NCBI GenBank assembly: GCA_001931875.2
Contig: MSJH02000734.1
Span: 1 to 59,590, forward strand
From: Byssochlamys sp. IMV 00236
Taxonomy: Eukaryota > Ascomycota > Eurotiomycetes > Eurotiales > Thermoascaceae
Length of the DNA stretch: 59,590 nucleotides
Reading direction: 5' to 3'
Positions 46,290-57,464 of this stretch are shown here, one piece after another. How positions within the stretch are numbered: the first letter of the stretch is position 1; the number at the start of each line of letters is the position of its first letter. The notes under the pieces are model-generated. The model saw nothing but the letters and a program-made list of their open reading frames with translations, ran no database searches and was not told the origin of the DNA. The position numbers and the translations under genes were made by a program.

Positions 46290-48341
46290 TTATAACTTGG
46301 AGTTTTCTTTGCTGTTATTTACTTGTTCACAAAGATCTTTGATATCTAACAACACCTTATAAAGTGTCTTTATAAACTCTTCCGTGCTTACTGTCTCAGG
46401 TACACGTTTAGACTCAATACCAAACTTGACAAGAGTAGGTGCCGCCATATAGTTGATACCATATCCATCTCGATAAACAGCACCAAAACCAGTACCCATT
46501 AAACGAATGCCTGCGTGAAGACCACTGGTACTCAGACGCCAGGTCTGGGATTCAGCAAAGATGGGATCTTTAAAGATAGGATGCATCTCTGCTTGGACCA
46601 ATTCTCCCTTTTGATTACGCACTTGATGGTCTGCATTTAACAACCGAAGGGCGAGCAAATGTCGATCACAACCATGACCGTCACTGGCAATCTGTGTATA
46701 AGTGCGATGACTTGATGTTGCCTTGACGAGCAGCTTATACTTTTCTTGTACGCTCAGCTGTTTATTTTCGAATCCTTCCACAAAGGCTTTACTGTCCACA
46801 CTGCAGGTACGGATCGTCTCGGTACGTCCTCTGAGGTACTTGCGTGTTGCCGCTGTTTCGTATGTAGCCGTCACTTTGCCGTGCAAGCGATAATAGGCTA
46901 ATTGAAGAACCATCTGATAGAATGCATCAGGAGGTACGCGTCCGACTTTCTTGACCCAATTCGTGCCATATTCCTTAAACACAAGTACACTCGAATCACT
47001 AAGGGCTGCTGTTGCATCTGCACCCGTCTGTGCCTCACGCAGGTACTCGTTAATGAGATGATCTGTGGCAAAATCAAGGTGTTCAAATGAAATATCTGTT
47101 GTTGACTTTTGCAGCTTGTCCACCCAATCTGCCGTGATACGGCCAGTACAAGGTTCCTTGAGCATGTGATCGAAAATCCAACTGACAATAAGAGCGTCCA
47201 CGGGGGAGTGCTCGCCCATAAATCCACATTTACCGTTGCTCTCGACAACAAGGTTCATCGATTTGTCATACCAGCGGTTATGTCCGTTACCCAATCCTTG
47301 ATGTCCGCAAAAGAGTGTCTTTGTCCATGAAGGATTGTCGGATCCATTGGCATGGTCGTCGAGAGACACGGTGAAAAGACTGGTCTCGATCTTGGTCAGT
47401 CTTTCGCGATTGCCTGCAAGTGTCAACAGATGATTACGCGCTACCGTCCAGTTGTCACGGTGCCAAGAAGTAAGCAAGGGAATAGCAGCTGCAGGCTTAG
47501 GATTGCTTTCGACATGAGATATTAATGCGAGGAGAGCACTAAGTTTATCTGTGTAAGCCAATGAAATTTCTAAATAAGAGAGACTTACTGTTCAATTTCA
47601 TCTGTTGTTAACAAAACCCAAGTATCCTTCTGAACCTCCTTGTAGACACTCAAGACATATACTTGATCGCGTAAAATAACAGTGATATGTCTTACATGTT
47701 TAGGATCGGCTTGGACGAGTGTATCGCAGTGATAGAGAGGCACACGAGTCACAGAAAAGATACGGCTGTACTGCCACATACACAAAGGTTGCTTTCCTTT
47801 ACCTATCACTTCAGCAGGAATTTTCTCTTGATCAATCATTTCCTTATACTCTAAACCGCGTCGAATCATATGAGCTGCTCTTCTCACTTGGAATTGAGAA
47901 AACCGTCCCAGAGGTTGAACACCATTGTTAGCTAATAATTCAGGAGGATGTTGAGCATCATCTTGACCCAAGATATACCAATTACTATTGACCATCAAGG
48001 GTTCTCTCCATTCCAAATAGGCTATATACAGAAATAAATATTTATGAGTAATGATATCTATGTGTATATGTATGCTTTTTACCTTTTCTTAACCAAAAGT
48101 TATCTTCCAACCAATTATTAGGAGAAGCTCGATCAAGATCAATGAGTCGTTGTTGAAGTGATTTTGACAATTCACTCTTGAGGAAGTCTTGTACGATCTG
48201 TTTTGTCTTTTCATGTTCTTCCTTTGTTTGTAAAGGAACGATTGTTTTCAAATAGAGAGCACATGTTTCTTCTAATGAAGGAACTGGTAAACGAGGAAGG
48301 GTATTCTGTAGACTAAAGGTTGGATGAAAATCAGTAGTCAT
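46290..48341 (-). CDS. Carnitine O-acetyltransferase with C-terminal peroxisomal signal
   Basis: Three exons on the minus strand: 48083-48341, 47589-48021, 46290-47538 (1941 nt, 646 aa). The protein starts FQNTLPRLPVPSLEETCALY-like (the choline/carnitine acyltransferase N-terminus, here LQNTLPRLPVPSLEETC) and has SPNNWLEDNFWLRKAYLEWR, the catalytic His in FMGEHSPVDAL, the CoA/carnitine-binding YRLHGKVTATYETAATRKYL, GRTETIRTCS, and the C-terminal WRLSTSGLHAGIRLMG. It ends SKL, the canonical PTS1 signal. Known role: interconverts acetyl-CoA and acetylcarnitine so acetyl units can leave peroxisomes and enter mitochondria during growth on fatty acids or acetate. The intron 2 acceptor was set by phase. 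No presequence is evident, so peroxisomal location is favoured. Confidence 0.95.
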
Positions 48342-49156
48342 TGTGTAGTAAAGAAAGAAAAAGAGACAAAAGCTGGCAAGGGAGCCTAAAAAGGGGTTAA
48401 AATGACTTTGTGTGTGTAAAAAAAAAGTGTCAAGGAATCACATGAATTTCGCATAATGCCATTTCCAAATTTAAAACTCCATTATTTACATGAATGTGGG
48501 GTAAAAAAGAGAATGGATTGATTAATCTTATTTCTTTATCAGATAACTTGTAACAATAGAAAAAAAAACATTAAATCTATTCTCTTAAATACGCTTTCTC
48601 AGTTACACTACTTTTTTAAATTATATTTACAAACACATCTTAATACAGTCATATATAAACTGTCTTTCATCTGTTTATTAAATATTATGTATTGAATGCA
48701 GATTGGTTGACTTGCGCGCAATTTCTTTCAGCTGCTTAATTACAGCATTTGCTATGCTTGATACTAATTTTTCTGCAGCAGACTTTTTAACTTGAGGGTA
48801 ATTTCGTTTCAAATATTTGACCTTGTGCTTATTTATGTCTGATTTACTGCAAAGATGCAGGTAAAGGTCATGTAAAATAGTTGATAAAGACGATACAAAG
48901 GTGTCTCAACTCATTCTTCCTAAACCTTATAGCAACTGTCTTTGAGAACCTAAGCAGTCTATCTATCAAGTGGATGTATATTCATTGTATTCGATCATGA
49001 ATAATTGCTAAATGAAAAAAAAAAGTCTGAATAATGATATCAGAGAGACATAACAGTGTACCAAAAGGGTAAACTGTAAATTCATTGGAAATAATCGATA
49101 TTTGGGGTGTTCCTATTGGATGTAAATTTTATTTCAATCTCTTCTTCTTTATTATA
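48342..49156. other. Intergenic region with an orphan coding fragment on the minus strand
   Basis: At about 48683-48845 on the minus strand an open stretch reads SDINKHKVKYLKRNYPQVKK then SAAEKLVSSIANAVIKQLKE and IARKSTNLHSIHNI and stops. It has no start codon and no upstream exon that I can join, so it may be the last exon of a dead or duplicated gene. The rest of the interval is AT-rich and empty. Confidence 0.4.
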
Positions 49157-50412
49157 ATGACTACAATAGCAATGACAACATTTAAAGATAGAACAAACGA
49201 ATTTCATTCTTTATGTGAAAGAAAGAGATTAAGAAATACAACAACAACAACAAATGCCTTGGAAAGAAGGGCTCTATTGTCTGCTTCTCCTGAACCAAAA
49301 CAGCCAAAGAAAACTCAACCACGCTCTGAATTTTCAATGATGGCAGCAGAAATCAGTAAGCAGATTACCAATACAGCAGGAAAACTAGAGAAATTAACAA
49401 AATGTAATAAAAAGAATGACAATAAAGAAAGAAAGGAACTAACATGTCTAAAATAACAGTGGCTAAAAGAAAGACATTATTTGACGACAAACCAGTTGAA
49501 ATCAATGTAAATAATATTATTCACTTGTAAACTCTTTATTGAATATTCTTTTCATTAGGAATTAACGTTTATTATCAAACAAGATATTGCAAAATTAAAC
49601 AAGCAAATTGCTATGCTTCAAGATTACACTAAACATCAAAAGCAGTCTTCGAAACAAGCAGCTGAGCATAGTTCAAACGTGGTTGTCGCTTTACAAAGCA
49701 AATTGGCAAATACTTCCATGAGTTTTAAAGATGTCTTAGAGATAAGAACAGAGGTAAAATATATACAAGATGAAGGAATATAAACTTATTTGTATAATAG
49801 AACATGAAGATGTCCAAAGATAAAAGGGATCAATTCTTATTTTCAACAGCGGAACAAGTATCAGATCATACATCTTCTACTTTTGGTAATGTTTAAAAAA
49901 AAAAAAAAAAGTAACCAAGCTGACCATGTCTCTTTTGTAGCCAATTCACCACTACTAAAATCACGTAAACGAGGTACACCACCTCCAGTTGTAGAAGAAC
50001 AAGAGGAGTCAACTCTGTCACTTGGAATACCTATGATAAGTCAACAACAACAACAAGAACAACTTCGAGTGCTTGAACAGGATAGATATATCGATCATAG
50101 ATCATCGGCAATTGAGAGTATTGAGAGTACTATAGCAGAATTAGGAAGTATATTTCAGCAGTTGGCTACGATGGTAGCAGAACAGAGAGAGACAGTACAG
50201 AGGTAAGAATAAAAGAGTTGGTGTATGTTGATATTTACTTTCTATATGAAAATAGAATTGATCAGAATACAGATGATATTGAGATGAATGTGATGGGAGC
50301 ACAAAGGGAGCTATTAAAATACTATACAAGCATCAGTTCAAATAGATGGCTGCTCATAAAGATATTCGTTACAATCATATTGTTCTTTTTATTATTTACT
50401 TTTATTATGTAA
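49157..50412 (+). CDS. SED5: Syntaxin 5 / Sed5 Golgi t-SNARE
   Basis: Six exons: 49157-49403, 49460-49506, 49559-49753, 49801-49885, 49941-50202, 50256-50412 (993 nt, 330 aa). Family blocks in order: TFKDRTNEFHSLCERKRLRN (Sed5 N-terminus that binds Sly1), SEFSMMAAEISKQITNTAGK, LAKRKTLFDDKPVEINELT, IIKQDIAKLNKQIAMLQDY, then the SNARE motif (YIDHRSSAIESIESTIAELG, IFQQLATMVAEQRETVQRID) with the zero-layer Gln, and a C-terminal membrane anchor (LLIKIFVTIILFFLLFTFIM). Known role: the Qa-SNARE for ER-to-Golgi and intra-Golgi vesicle fusion. The SNARE motif is split by the last intron, as in other fungi. Length is normal. Confidence 0.96.
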
Positions 50413-51600
50413 TATAGAAAATAAACAAAATAGTCATTCAAGCATGGCTACTTATATCCTTAAATAATAAAAGTAGAGTATTATAGGTGCAATTAGTAGT
50501 TGAAAGAAGTAAATGATGGGTAAAGTCACTACATTATTCATACCACACGCGAAACAATAAGAGCATCGTCTTATGGACTATTGTAGTGCACAGTCGACAC
50601 GATCGTTTCGTCAAAACGCGTTGCATGAATTCGAACAACTCGTAGACTTGGAGAGATTATACAATCTTTATGGACGAGTGAGCAATATATTTCTAAACAA
50701 GAACCTGTTACTCAGACAAAAGCGAGCAAGGGGTTTGTTCCTTGTGAAGTTCATTTTGAAGTTCAACCACTGGTCGATTTCAGGAGACTACCCGCGAGGT
50801 TTCGACAAACTCTAGAGTAATGTGCTATAAAAGCCAGCCGTACGTTTCAAAATACAACCCAAAGATGTAATAGAGTGTGAGATTCATTTTAAGCAAACAG
50901 ACCAAATGGCCTACTCCAGGAAGAAAAAGTTACAATTTGATGAGTTTGAGACCCACACACGAGTCCTCATGGTCAATTGCCAATTTCAAGGCTTTGCTAT
51001 TTGCACAGCATTTGCGCAATATGTACAACACTGAAGTGCAAGAAAAGTATGTGCCGATGAGTTTGTATTAATCTCTTTATTTTGTTGAGAGGAGAGCTTG
51101 CTATTCATTTTTAAGAAAATAGGATTATTGCATGAATTTATCACGGACCAATGAGAATTGGGTATGACGCGTCTAAATAACAAAAACCCAATTTCAACTT
51201 CCAAGTATACCAATTCTCGTGGCTCTCGTCTTCTTAACTTACTTCCGATCCACAGCCTCCAGATGCGATTCATAACAATTAACTTACAAGGCTTAAGCAA
51301 GATGATCAGGGACATCCAAATTATATAAGCACCAAAGCCTGGCAATAGTATGAGCGATTTATGCTGGAGATTCTTCATCATGGAGACAATTGACTTCCAA
51401 GGCCACAATCAGCTTTAAGAGAATAATGACAGAAAGGCTTTACTGCTGCCATTTACTTTAATGGTGTCGCCCTAGAGCTCATCTATGGTCGACCTGCTGG
51501 TGCTGGTGTAGAGCTTTTGATTCCCACCGATGTTACTAGAGAAGTTGATCTGAACATAGCAATTATATAGGATGCTGATCATGGTGTACATGTGATCTTT
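50413..51600. other. Region of decayed mobile-element sequence
   Basis: On the plus strand 50573-50690 opens as MDYCSAQSTRSFRQNALHEF without a recognised family. On the minus strand around 51180-51400 the text RIWRLWIGSKLRRREPREL with a degenerate upstream WPD..S-like region resembles the C-terminal PNPIExxWxxxKxxxRRREP of IS630/Tc1 transposases, so a dead DDE copy is likely. At about 51438-51570 (plus) another open stretch reads FTAAIYFNGVALELIYGRPA then GAGVELLIPTDVTREVDL; I do not recognise it. Confidence 0.4.
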
Positions 51601-51671
51601 GTGGTTTCTGAGAGTGAACAGAGATAAAGACATAGAATCCGCAAGACTTCTATCTTCGTGTGAGAGTCTTA

Positions 51672-51858
51672 CAGTGGACTCTCAATTACGAAATACAGCA
51701 ATACGGAATATTCGCGATATTGGAATACTATTTTCGAAGAACTTCACAGCCATCGTTTTAAACTTCCTGCGATCTTCACTTGGATTGCCAGTATATAAGC
51801 TGTATTACGGAATGTTATTCGCGCTCCCGATAGGTATTCCGTAATTGAGAGTCCGGAG
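51672..51858. mobile_element. Pogo/Tigger-like MITE with terminal inverted repeats
   Basis: The left end CAGTGGACTCTCAATTACG (from 51672, preceded by TA) is matched in inverted orientation by CGTAATTGAGAGTCC at about 51839-51853. Secondary inverted pieces (GGAATATTCGCG at the left, CGGAATGTTATTCGCGC at the right) extend the symmetry. CAGTxGACTCTC at the end and a flanking TA are typical of pogo-family elements. About 187 bp with no coding capacity, so it is a non-autonomous element. The right outermost bases have diverged (GGAGAT instead of CACTG). Confidence 0.75.
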
Positions 51859-51960
51859 ATTAAACGTTGTCAGCATGATTTAATGTTATCAATTTTAAAC
51901 TAGTAATTACTATAGTTATTATTATTACTATAAGTTATTCTTATTAGATGCGATAGAGGA

Positions 51961-52673
51961 ATGCCAAGTAGAATGTATGCTCTACTTTATTATACTCGAG
52001 TTATTATAATGATTTATATCAAACACGACAATGACCGAATCCATCAAGCTCACGCAATCTCATTGCCCAAACGCCATCAACTAAGACTATTGGCCATGTG
52101 CGACTCAATGAAGTTCTACAGTGCATATTTCGAAACTTTGCACTTTCGAAACTACAGAAAGAAGCAAAAGGTACTCAATGAATTGTTCAAGTATCTGTTC
52201 TCTGGTAGCCATAAGCACGGATCAGGAGATTCCTTCGAAAGCCATCAATGTAATTCTGAGAAGTGAAAGCCACTGTTGCCGAGTAACAGCCAAGATGAAA
52301 GGACAAGACCAATGGTGGTAGCATTTGGTGCTCGTTTCGGGGCCCTTCGTGGTAATGTATCTGCTCCCAGCAAGCTGTTTAGGACCACTTTCCTTCATCA
52401 CATCAAGCAACCAAAGCCAACCCTCCAAAGACACGATTAACATGGCCCAAAGTATGTGGTGATGGTAGATGAATAACAAGCCAGATCTGTCCTTGCTGCC
52501 AAACTCGAATAGCTACCCACCAGCTAGATACCTATGAACTCAAAATCCAATCAGCACTCAACTGCAAAACATGCAATACTCGATGGAATTGAGATCATAT
52601 GGCAAGTATCATCATCCGCAGCATATTTCTTCTTCTGGCAAACAACAAGCCAGAAATATTTCGGCCAAGGTAA
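51961..52673 (+). pseudogene. Fanzor/TnpB-like RNA-guided nuclease relic
   Basis: One frame can be followed from 51961 with stops at 52264 (TGA), about 52432 and 52474 (TAA), then a one-base frame slip. It shows RTRPMVVAFGARFG (52300-52330), a basic helix (SAPSKLFRTTFLHHIKQ) and YVVMVDE (52453-52473). In the shifted frame follow TSQICPCCQTR (from 52476), LNCKTCNTRWN (52557-52589), a TGA where Arg is expected, then DHMAS (52593 on) and RSIFLLLANNKPEIFRPR up to a TAA at 52671. The order Glu motif, TS-x-xCxxC, CxxC, then (R)D-x-x-A is the zinc ribbon and RuvC-III of TnpB and its eukaryotic homologue Fanzor. The RuvC-I part is not found. No guide (omega) RNA was assigned. Several lesions mean it is not expressed as a nuclease. 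Confidence 0.65.
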
Positions 52674-53022
52674 ACTCATTTATTTCACTTTTCCATCATT
52701 ATAATTTCATTGTTACCGGCTATTTTTATCTTGTGATAGACAAGGTACGCCATAATAAAGAAAATCTATATTCTCTATAATAAGAGGCGCATCCCAATGT
52801 CTACTATGTTCTATTTTTGACTTTAATGTTTGAATAAAGCGCACTTCAATCAAAGTCAATTCAAGAGTCACGTTTGGTGTAATCAACCTGGGCTTAAATT
52901 AGTAAGCTTTCCTATGACCAATCAAACGATGTATTAATAATAACCCATCAATAAAATAAATACTACAAAACTTTTTTTTATAAATTCTTTTTTTTTTCTT
53001 ATACAAAAATATAATACAAAAT

Positions 53023-53394
53023 ATGGTCGAACTTAAAGAACCTGCTAACCTTAATGAATTCAGAGAATTACTCAGCAAACATAACAAAGTCATTGTTGAC
53101 TTCACTGCCACTTGGTGTGGTCCTTGTAGAATGGTAAAGCCTATCATCCACAAGCTTGCTGAACAACACACAGACATCCTCTTCCTTGTTGTTGATGTCG
53201 ATGACCGCGCTGTAAGTATAAGTAAAACAAAAGACTCGGTAATTATTAACACATCACTTTAGGATATTGCTTCTGAATATGGTATTCGTGCCATGCCTAC
53301 AGTCATGTTCTTCAAGGATGGTGCTAAGGTTGATGACATGGTCGGTGCCGCCCCTATTGCTAGCTATGAACAAAAGATCGCACAAGTTTTGTAA
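53023..53394 (+). CDS. Thioredoxin
   Basis: Two exons: 53023-53211 and 53263-53394 (321 nt, 106 aa). The active site WCGPC lies in [20 protein letters not shown], and the cis-Pro is in [12 protein letters not shown]. It begins [20 protein letters not shown] without a presequence and ends KIAQVL, so it is a cytosolic thioredoxin of normal length. Known role: reduces protein disulfides (ribonucleotide reductase, peroxiredoxins, PAPS reductase) using thioredoxin reductase and NADPH. It is an intact gene isolated among transposon remains on both sides. A 37-bp piece of its 3' flank (53398-53434) recurs at 55741-55777. Confidence 0.97.
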
Positions 53395-53397
53395 AAA

Positions 53398-53434
53398 TAA
53401 CGTGTATAATATTAAAATAAAAGAATAAGCGCGT
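53398..53434 (+). repeat. Direct repeat copy 1, thioredoxin 3' flank
   Basis: This 37-bp sequence (GTATAATATTAAAATAAAAG core) just after the thioredoxin stop recurs with two mismatches at 55741-55777 in the same orientation. The region between the copies, about 2.3 kb, is filled with transposon debris. Confidence 0.8.
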
Positions 53435-54560
53435 TTATCCATTCTGCCCATATTGGAAGCATCATCAAAAAATGCATGGTACAATCCAAATAGACGTGCA
53501 CAAGTGGCACTTCTTTTGATCATGTGGCACTTTATTTATGTAATAAATCAACTATGAAGCCAGTAATGACCTTACTTGATTGAGCCATATGCTTTCAACT
53601 AAATACAATAAATGTATTTGATTCCTACTATGTCCTCGTCTTATTAAATATAATCATTGACCACTCTCTGTCAATGTATTTGACTCTCGGTTCACTTTTC
53701 AATCTGTTGGCAATAAGTAAATAGTTAAGCTAGGTTCAAGCTTAAATATATGGATAGTTTGCACTTTTTTTGTACATAAACTGACCGTGTTTTTTTCAAT
53801 CCCCTTTGTTGCGTATAGTCGTCATTCGAGAGAAACAGTGTCCGGGGGACATTGTTATGGTTCGTGTCGCATGCACAGAGTGATGGTCGTTTCGAAATGA
53901 TAGACTGCTTCAAGATCAAAAGCTTGATCATGTAGTCCATATTTATTACACCAATACAATCCAAGCTGTCAGACATGATTGCATGTCTTGTTTTTTTTTT
54001 TTTTGTCAACTGACTCAAAAAGCATTCATCTTAAATAGCTAAACCTTTTGTAATCCTTTTCTGAAAGATTACATCCATACGGTTAGTGGCTACTGATGGT
54101 CGAATCTTGCTTCTATTGCTGCCCTGGGCTGTCGCATCCTCAGGAGAATGCTTCACCCATACTGCGCTGATGACAGTGGCATGACTGATAATGTTTGCTT
54201 GACTTTGTCTTTTTGTATCATTTCTGATTAAATACATCCAATGCCTGGGCTTCTAAATCTGGAATAGACTCCAATAAGTACATATTCCTGAGCTAGAAAC
54301 CTCTTTCTGAGACCAATTATGGTGTAGTGTATCGAATTCTGCAGCCTCTGCGGACTGGACGAAGACTCCAAAATGTCTTGTATTTCTTGTTTGTTTTTGT
54401 TGCGAATGCATCTATTCGTAATGGTCATAAAATCTGTTGCAAGTGTTGAAATATTGAACGATGGAGTATCGCATATGTCTACACCCTGTGTTCGCTACAC
54501 AATTCTTGTATCTTGATTGTCAAATATTGTAGTAAAAATAATGTAACAACTGTCTCTCAT

Positions 54561-54857
54561 TTACATGCTTGACGGCGGTGATATTGTCGCTGAAATTTGA
54601 ATTGTCGTATCTTGGTACTTTTCTTCATGGAGCTGGAAGGCGAAATACATCACCTTGAGTCCTCGAATGCTTGTTGAATACATTTGTTCGGCTGCTATCC
54701 AAAATCCAAAATCTCCATTATGGGCCATGCTACTTCCCCATCCCATATCTGAAGCGCCCTCGTATATGCTGATCTTTGGATTTGGTATTGTTAATTGTCG
54801 AATTGGAAGATGATTTTTCATTGTTACGTAATCTCTCCGTCGCTTCAATTTGTCCAA
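54561..54857 (-). pseudogene. Retroelement RNase H-like fragment (DIRS/YR-retroelement type)
   Basis: A 98-codon minus-strand stretch contains KISIYEGASDMGWGSSMAHN, then GFWIAAEQMYSTSIRGLKVM and YFAFQLHEEKYQDT. The pattern DASxxGWG...GxW...E...SIN.xEL is the RNase H-like domain behind the reverse transcriptase of tyrosine-recombinase retroelements (DIRS) and related elements. The first catalytic Asp reads as Gly here (EGASD for TDASD). No intact reverse transcriptase, recombinase or terminal repeats are visible near it. Confidence 0.65.
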
Positions 54858-54892
54858 CCGGAATAGAACAAGAGGAATACGCTCTCACAGTT

Positions 54893-55420
54893 GTGGCGGT
54901 GGATCATCAACTTCTTTAATAAACCGCACTAGATAAACCATAGTATCACCACTACACTCTACTGTGGATACTACATGCCTTTCTTTGCAATCCTCTTCTT
55001 TGTGGCGGTTACTGCCTTGCACGCAAAAGCGCGTCCCATCAGATCAGATAATGTCTCTACATTGATCTTTGGTCCAATTGACATGTTACTTCGCCCATAG
55101 AAGCATAATTTTGCGATTCTTTGCTATCAGAATAGGTTTATGATCTGCTTTGTACGATCTGAAGTTCAGCCGAGCGTTATAGGCATGAAGAGTTCCCGTA
55201 CAGACAAAAGCATTCATCTTTGCTAGCTCTAAATTTATCTCTCTAATTATCCTCTTCAAGTACCTTTCATTCATCTCCAATGGCCGCTCTATTTACTGAT
55301 GAGGCAAAGAAGCTCTCATAATGCTTTAGTATCTTAAACAGTAGACTTGGTTAAGCCAACAAGGTCTGTAATCTATTTAATTGTGTGGCGCGCCTTACTT
55401 TCTTTTGTCTCATATTAGAG
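54893..55420 (-). pseudogene. Tc1/mariner-type transposase, multiply interrupted
   Basis: Translating the minus strand gives a helix-turn-helix-like start (ITDLVGLTKSTV at about 55345-55385, with stops around it), LKRIIREINLELAKMNAFVC (about 55086-55250), then WAK*HVNWTKDQCRDII* and SDGTRFCVQGSNRH (54995-55100), then RFIKEVDD. The block WAxxHxNWTxxxxxxIIWSDxxRF is the conserved Tc1 segment around the first catalytic Asp. At least six stops interrupt the frame; several sit where CAA, CGA or TGG codons are expected. The C-terminal half with the second and third catalytic residues is missing or replaced by the RNase H fragment downstream. Confidence 0.7.
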
Positions 55421-55740
55421 CGCAACTAAAGGTTACGTGCAATGAACAGAGATTTGAGTCACTTTATGAGTTCATGTTTGAGTTATCAACATATAATTTT
55501 CCTTTTTGAATGCTCTTCCCAGAAAATTAATTTGGTGAAGCTGCATAAAGAAAAATAAAAGCGCAACTAGGAAATTTTGTACCACGTTAGAACCAAGTAT
55601 AAATTGGGCAAGTCACTGAATTTGATGTATTTATGAAGCCTACGTCCATATACCTCAAAGAAGGCGTACAGGTTAGTCAAACTGTCAATCCCTGTGATTT
55701 TCCTTCTTGTGAGCATAAGATTAAATTGATTTTTGGTAAA

Positions 55741-55777
55741 TAACTTGTATAATATTAAAATAAAAGAATAGGCGCGT
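55741..55777 (+). repeat. Direct repeat copy 2 of the thioredoxin 3' flank
   Basis: Matches 53398-53434 at 35 of 37 positions in the same orientation. The bases just before (TTTTTGGTAAA against TTTTGTAAAAA) are also similar, so the match may begin at the thioredoxin stop codon. Confidence 0.8.
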
Positions 55778-57464
55778 CATTATTTAAATAACAACATCTA
55801 ACGTGTACATGTTCTATCAAGCTTTAGAGAGAAATAGATCGCTTAAAGTGACTTGATACTCTAGACAGACTTGTACAAGACATGGCATCATGATTTAATA
55901 TGTCTTCTATTACTTGAATTTGGATAATGCGAAAATGCTTATTATGATAGATTTGAACATGTTACAAAATGAAGAAAGATCCAAGTAATAATTCTAATTT
56001 ATAGGGAGCAAAAGAGTAAAGTAATTGCAAGTGTTATATTGATTCTTAAATCATATTTAAACAGGCTATTGATGAAAAAGGTTGTTCAAAAAATGTGAAT
56101 GGTTTATAGGAAACTCGCTTACATTCTTGTTTGATTAGAAAGCTTTAAAGAAATCCCCCAAATTCAAAGCTGTTTGTATGTAAGTTAAATATTCATTCGC
56201 TATTAAGTGTTGCTGTAAACCAAGAATAGTGTCACTTGTTGATTTAATTGAAAATGAAAAGGGGGGCAGGGATCCATTAGTTCATACACTAAAGTAGTCA
56301 TCTTTTGGGATAATTTCCTCTGCATTACGCTCAGTGTGTTAATACCACACACAGTACATAATTGAATGCGGGTTACAAACAGATATTGATGGTCTGAGAC
56401 ATACTATCTGACATCTCTTAAAAATGAAATATACTAAGGTATTTCTCTATGGAAGCTTCCCCCAGAATGTTTTGTATTATTGATATATTTACCCTACATT
56501 GTTCCTTCAAGCGTGCTTAATATAAGAGGATCACCTGTGAATGGTCTCAGCTTACAGCTCGGTAGATTGATTCAGGGCCTTCAATCTTATTTGAACTAAA
56601 AGCCTTGTGTGTTCTATCACAATAACCAATTTATACCATCAGATTACTGCTTCCTTCTTTTTTGTTACAGGGATAAAGACGCCAAAGCTTTATATCACAG
56701 TATTTTTGCATAAATGGTTTAAACATAACTTCTTATCTAATGGTTCAATTGAGCGCATTAGTATTTAATAATTAAATAAGGTTTCACTTAGACCAGATCG
56801 ATTAAGGATGGAAAGGAGCAGAAGCTAAAAAATCCTTTTTGTGATCAAAAGTAAAGAACGCAGGCAGGAAAGTATACAAAATGGTCCAAAGTAAGCTATA
56901 GAAAACGCATCACTATTTTCTCAATGCCAGCTTCTCAGCATTGGTATTAACTTAACGAAGAAAAGAAAGCAAGCGATATGTACATGTTTTTTATTTTTAA
57001 CGTCTTTCATCCCTCCAAGATCACGATAGTCCAAGTCGGAACAATTCTGAATACTGTCAACTATTATAGTGACCCAAGCAGATTATGTAAGTGATGACTA
57101 ACACATGCACTTTGGCTGTAAGTGGTACTATTTAAGCTGTTTAAATGAAGAGGGAGAGCGTTGAGTAGTCTTTAAGTTGGAGTGTTAACAGGAAGGCTAA
57201 ATATATTATCCTTCGCTTAATCTGATATCAGAAATGATTGGCTGAATCTCTTTTTATGAACGGACTGATGAATGTTTCCTTTTTTGTATATTTTCTTACG
57301 TTATATGAAATGCATTTAGTTCTACTTTTTCGCTGCATTATGGATTCATAGTCTCTTGAACTTTCTTCAATTAATAATCCACGCGGAGTTTATGTTTTTA
57401 AAATGAATAAAAGATCGCGTTTTGCATTGTTTACAGTGTTTGTATTGACAATTTATACTTCATC

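Larger units (their letters stand above)
53435..57464. other. Four-kilobase transposon graveyard without intact genes
   Basis: Apart from the relics listed separately (RNase H fragment, Tc1-like transposase, direct repeat) nothing coding is supported. The stretch 55780-57400 has only short scattered open frames and no domain. The last about 400 bp before 57465 should hold the promoter of the dehydrogenase gene. Minus-strand frames at 53725-54428 may be downstream retroelement sequence but are too degenerate to place. Confidence 0.5.
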
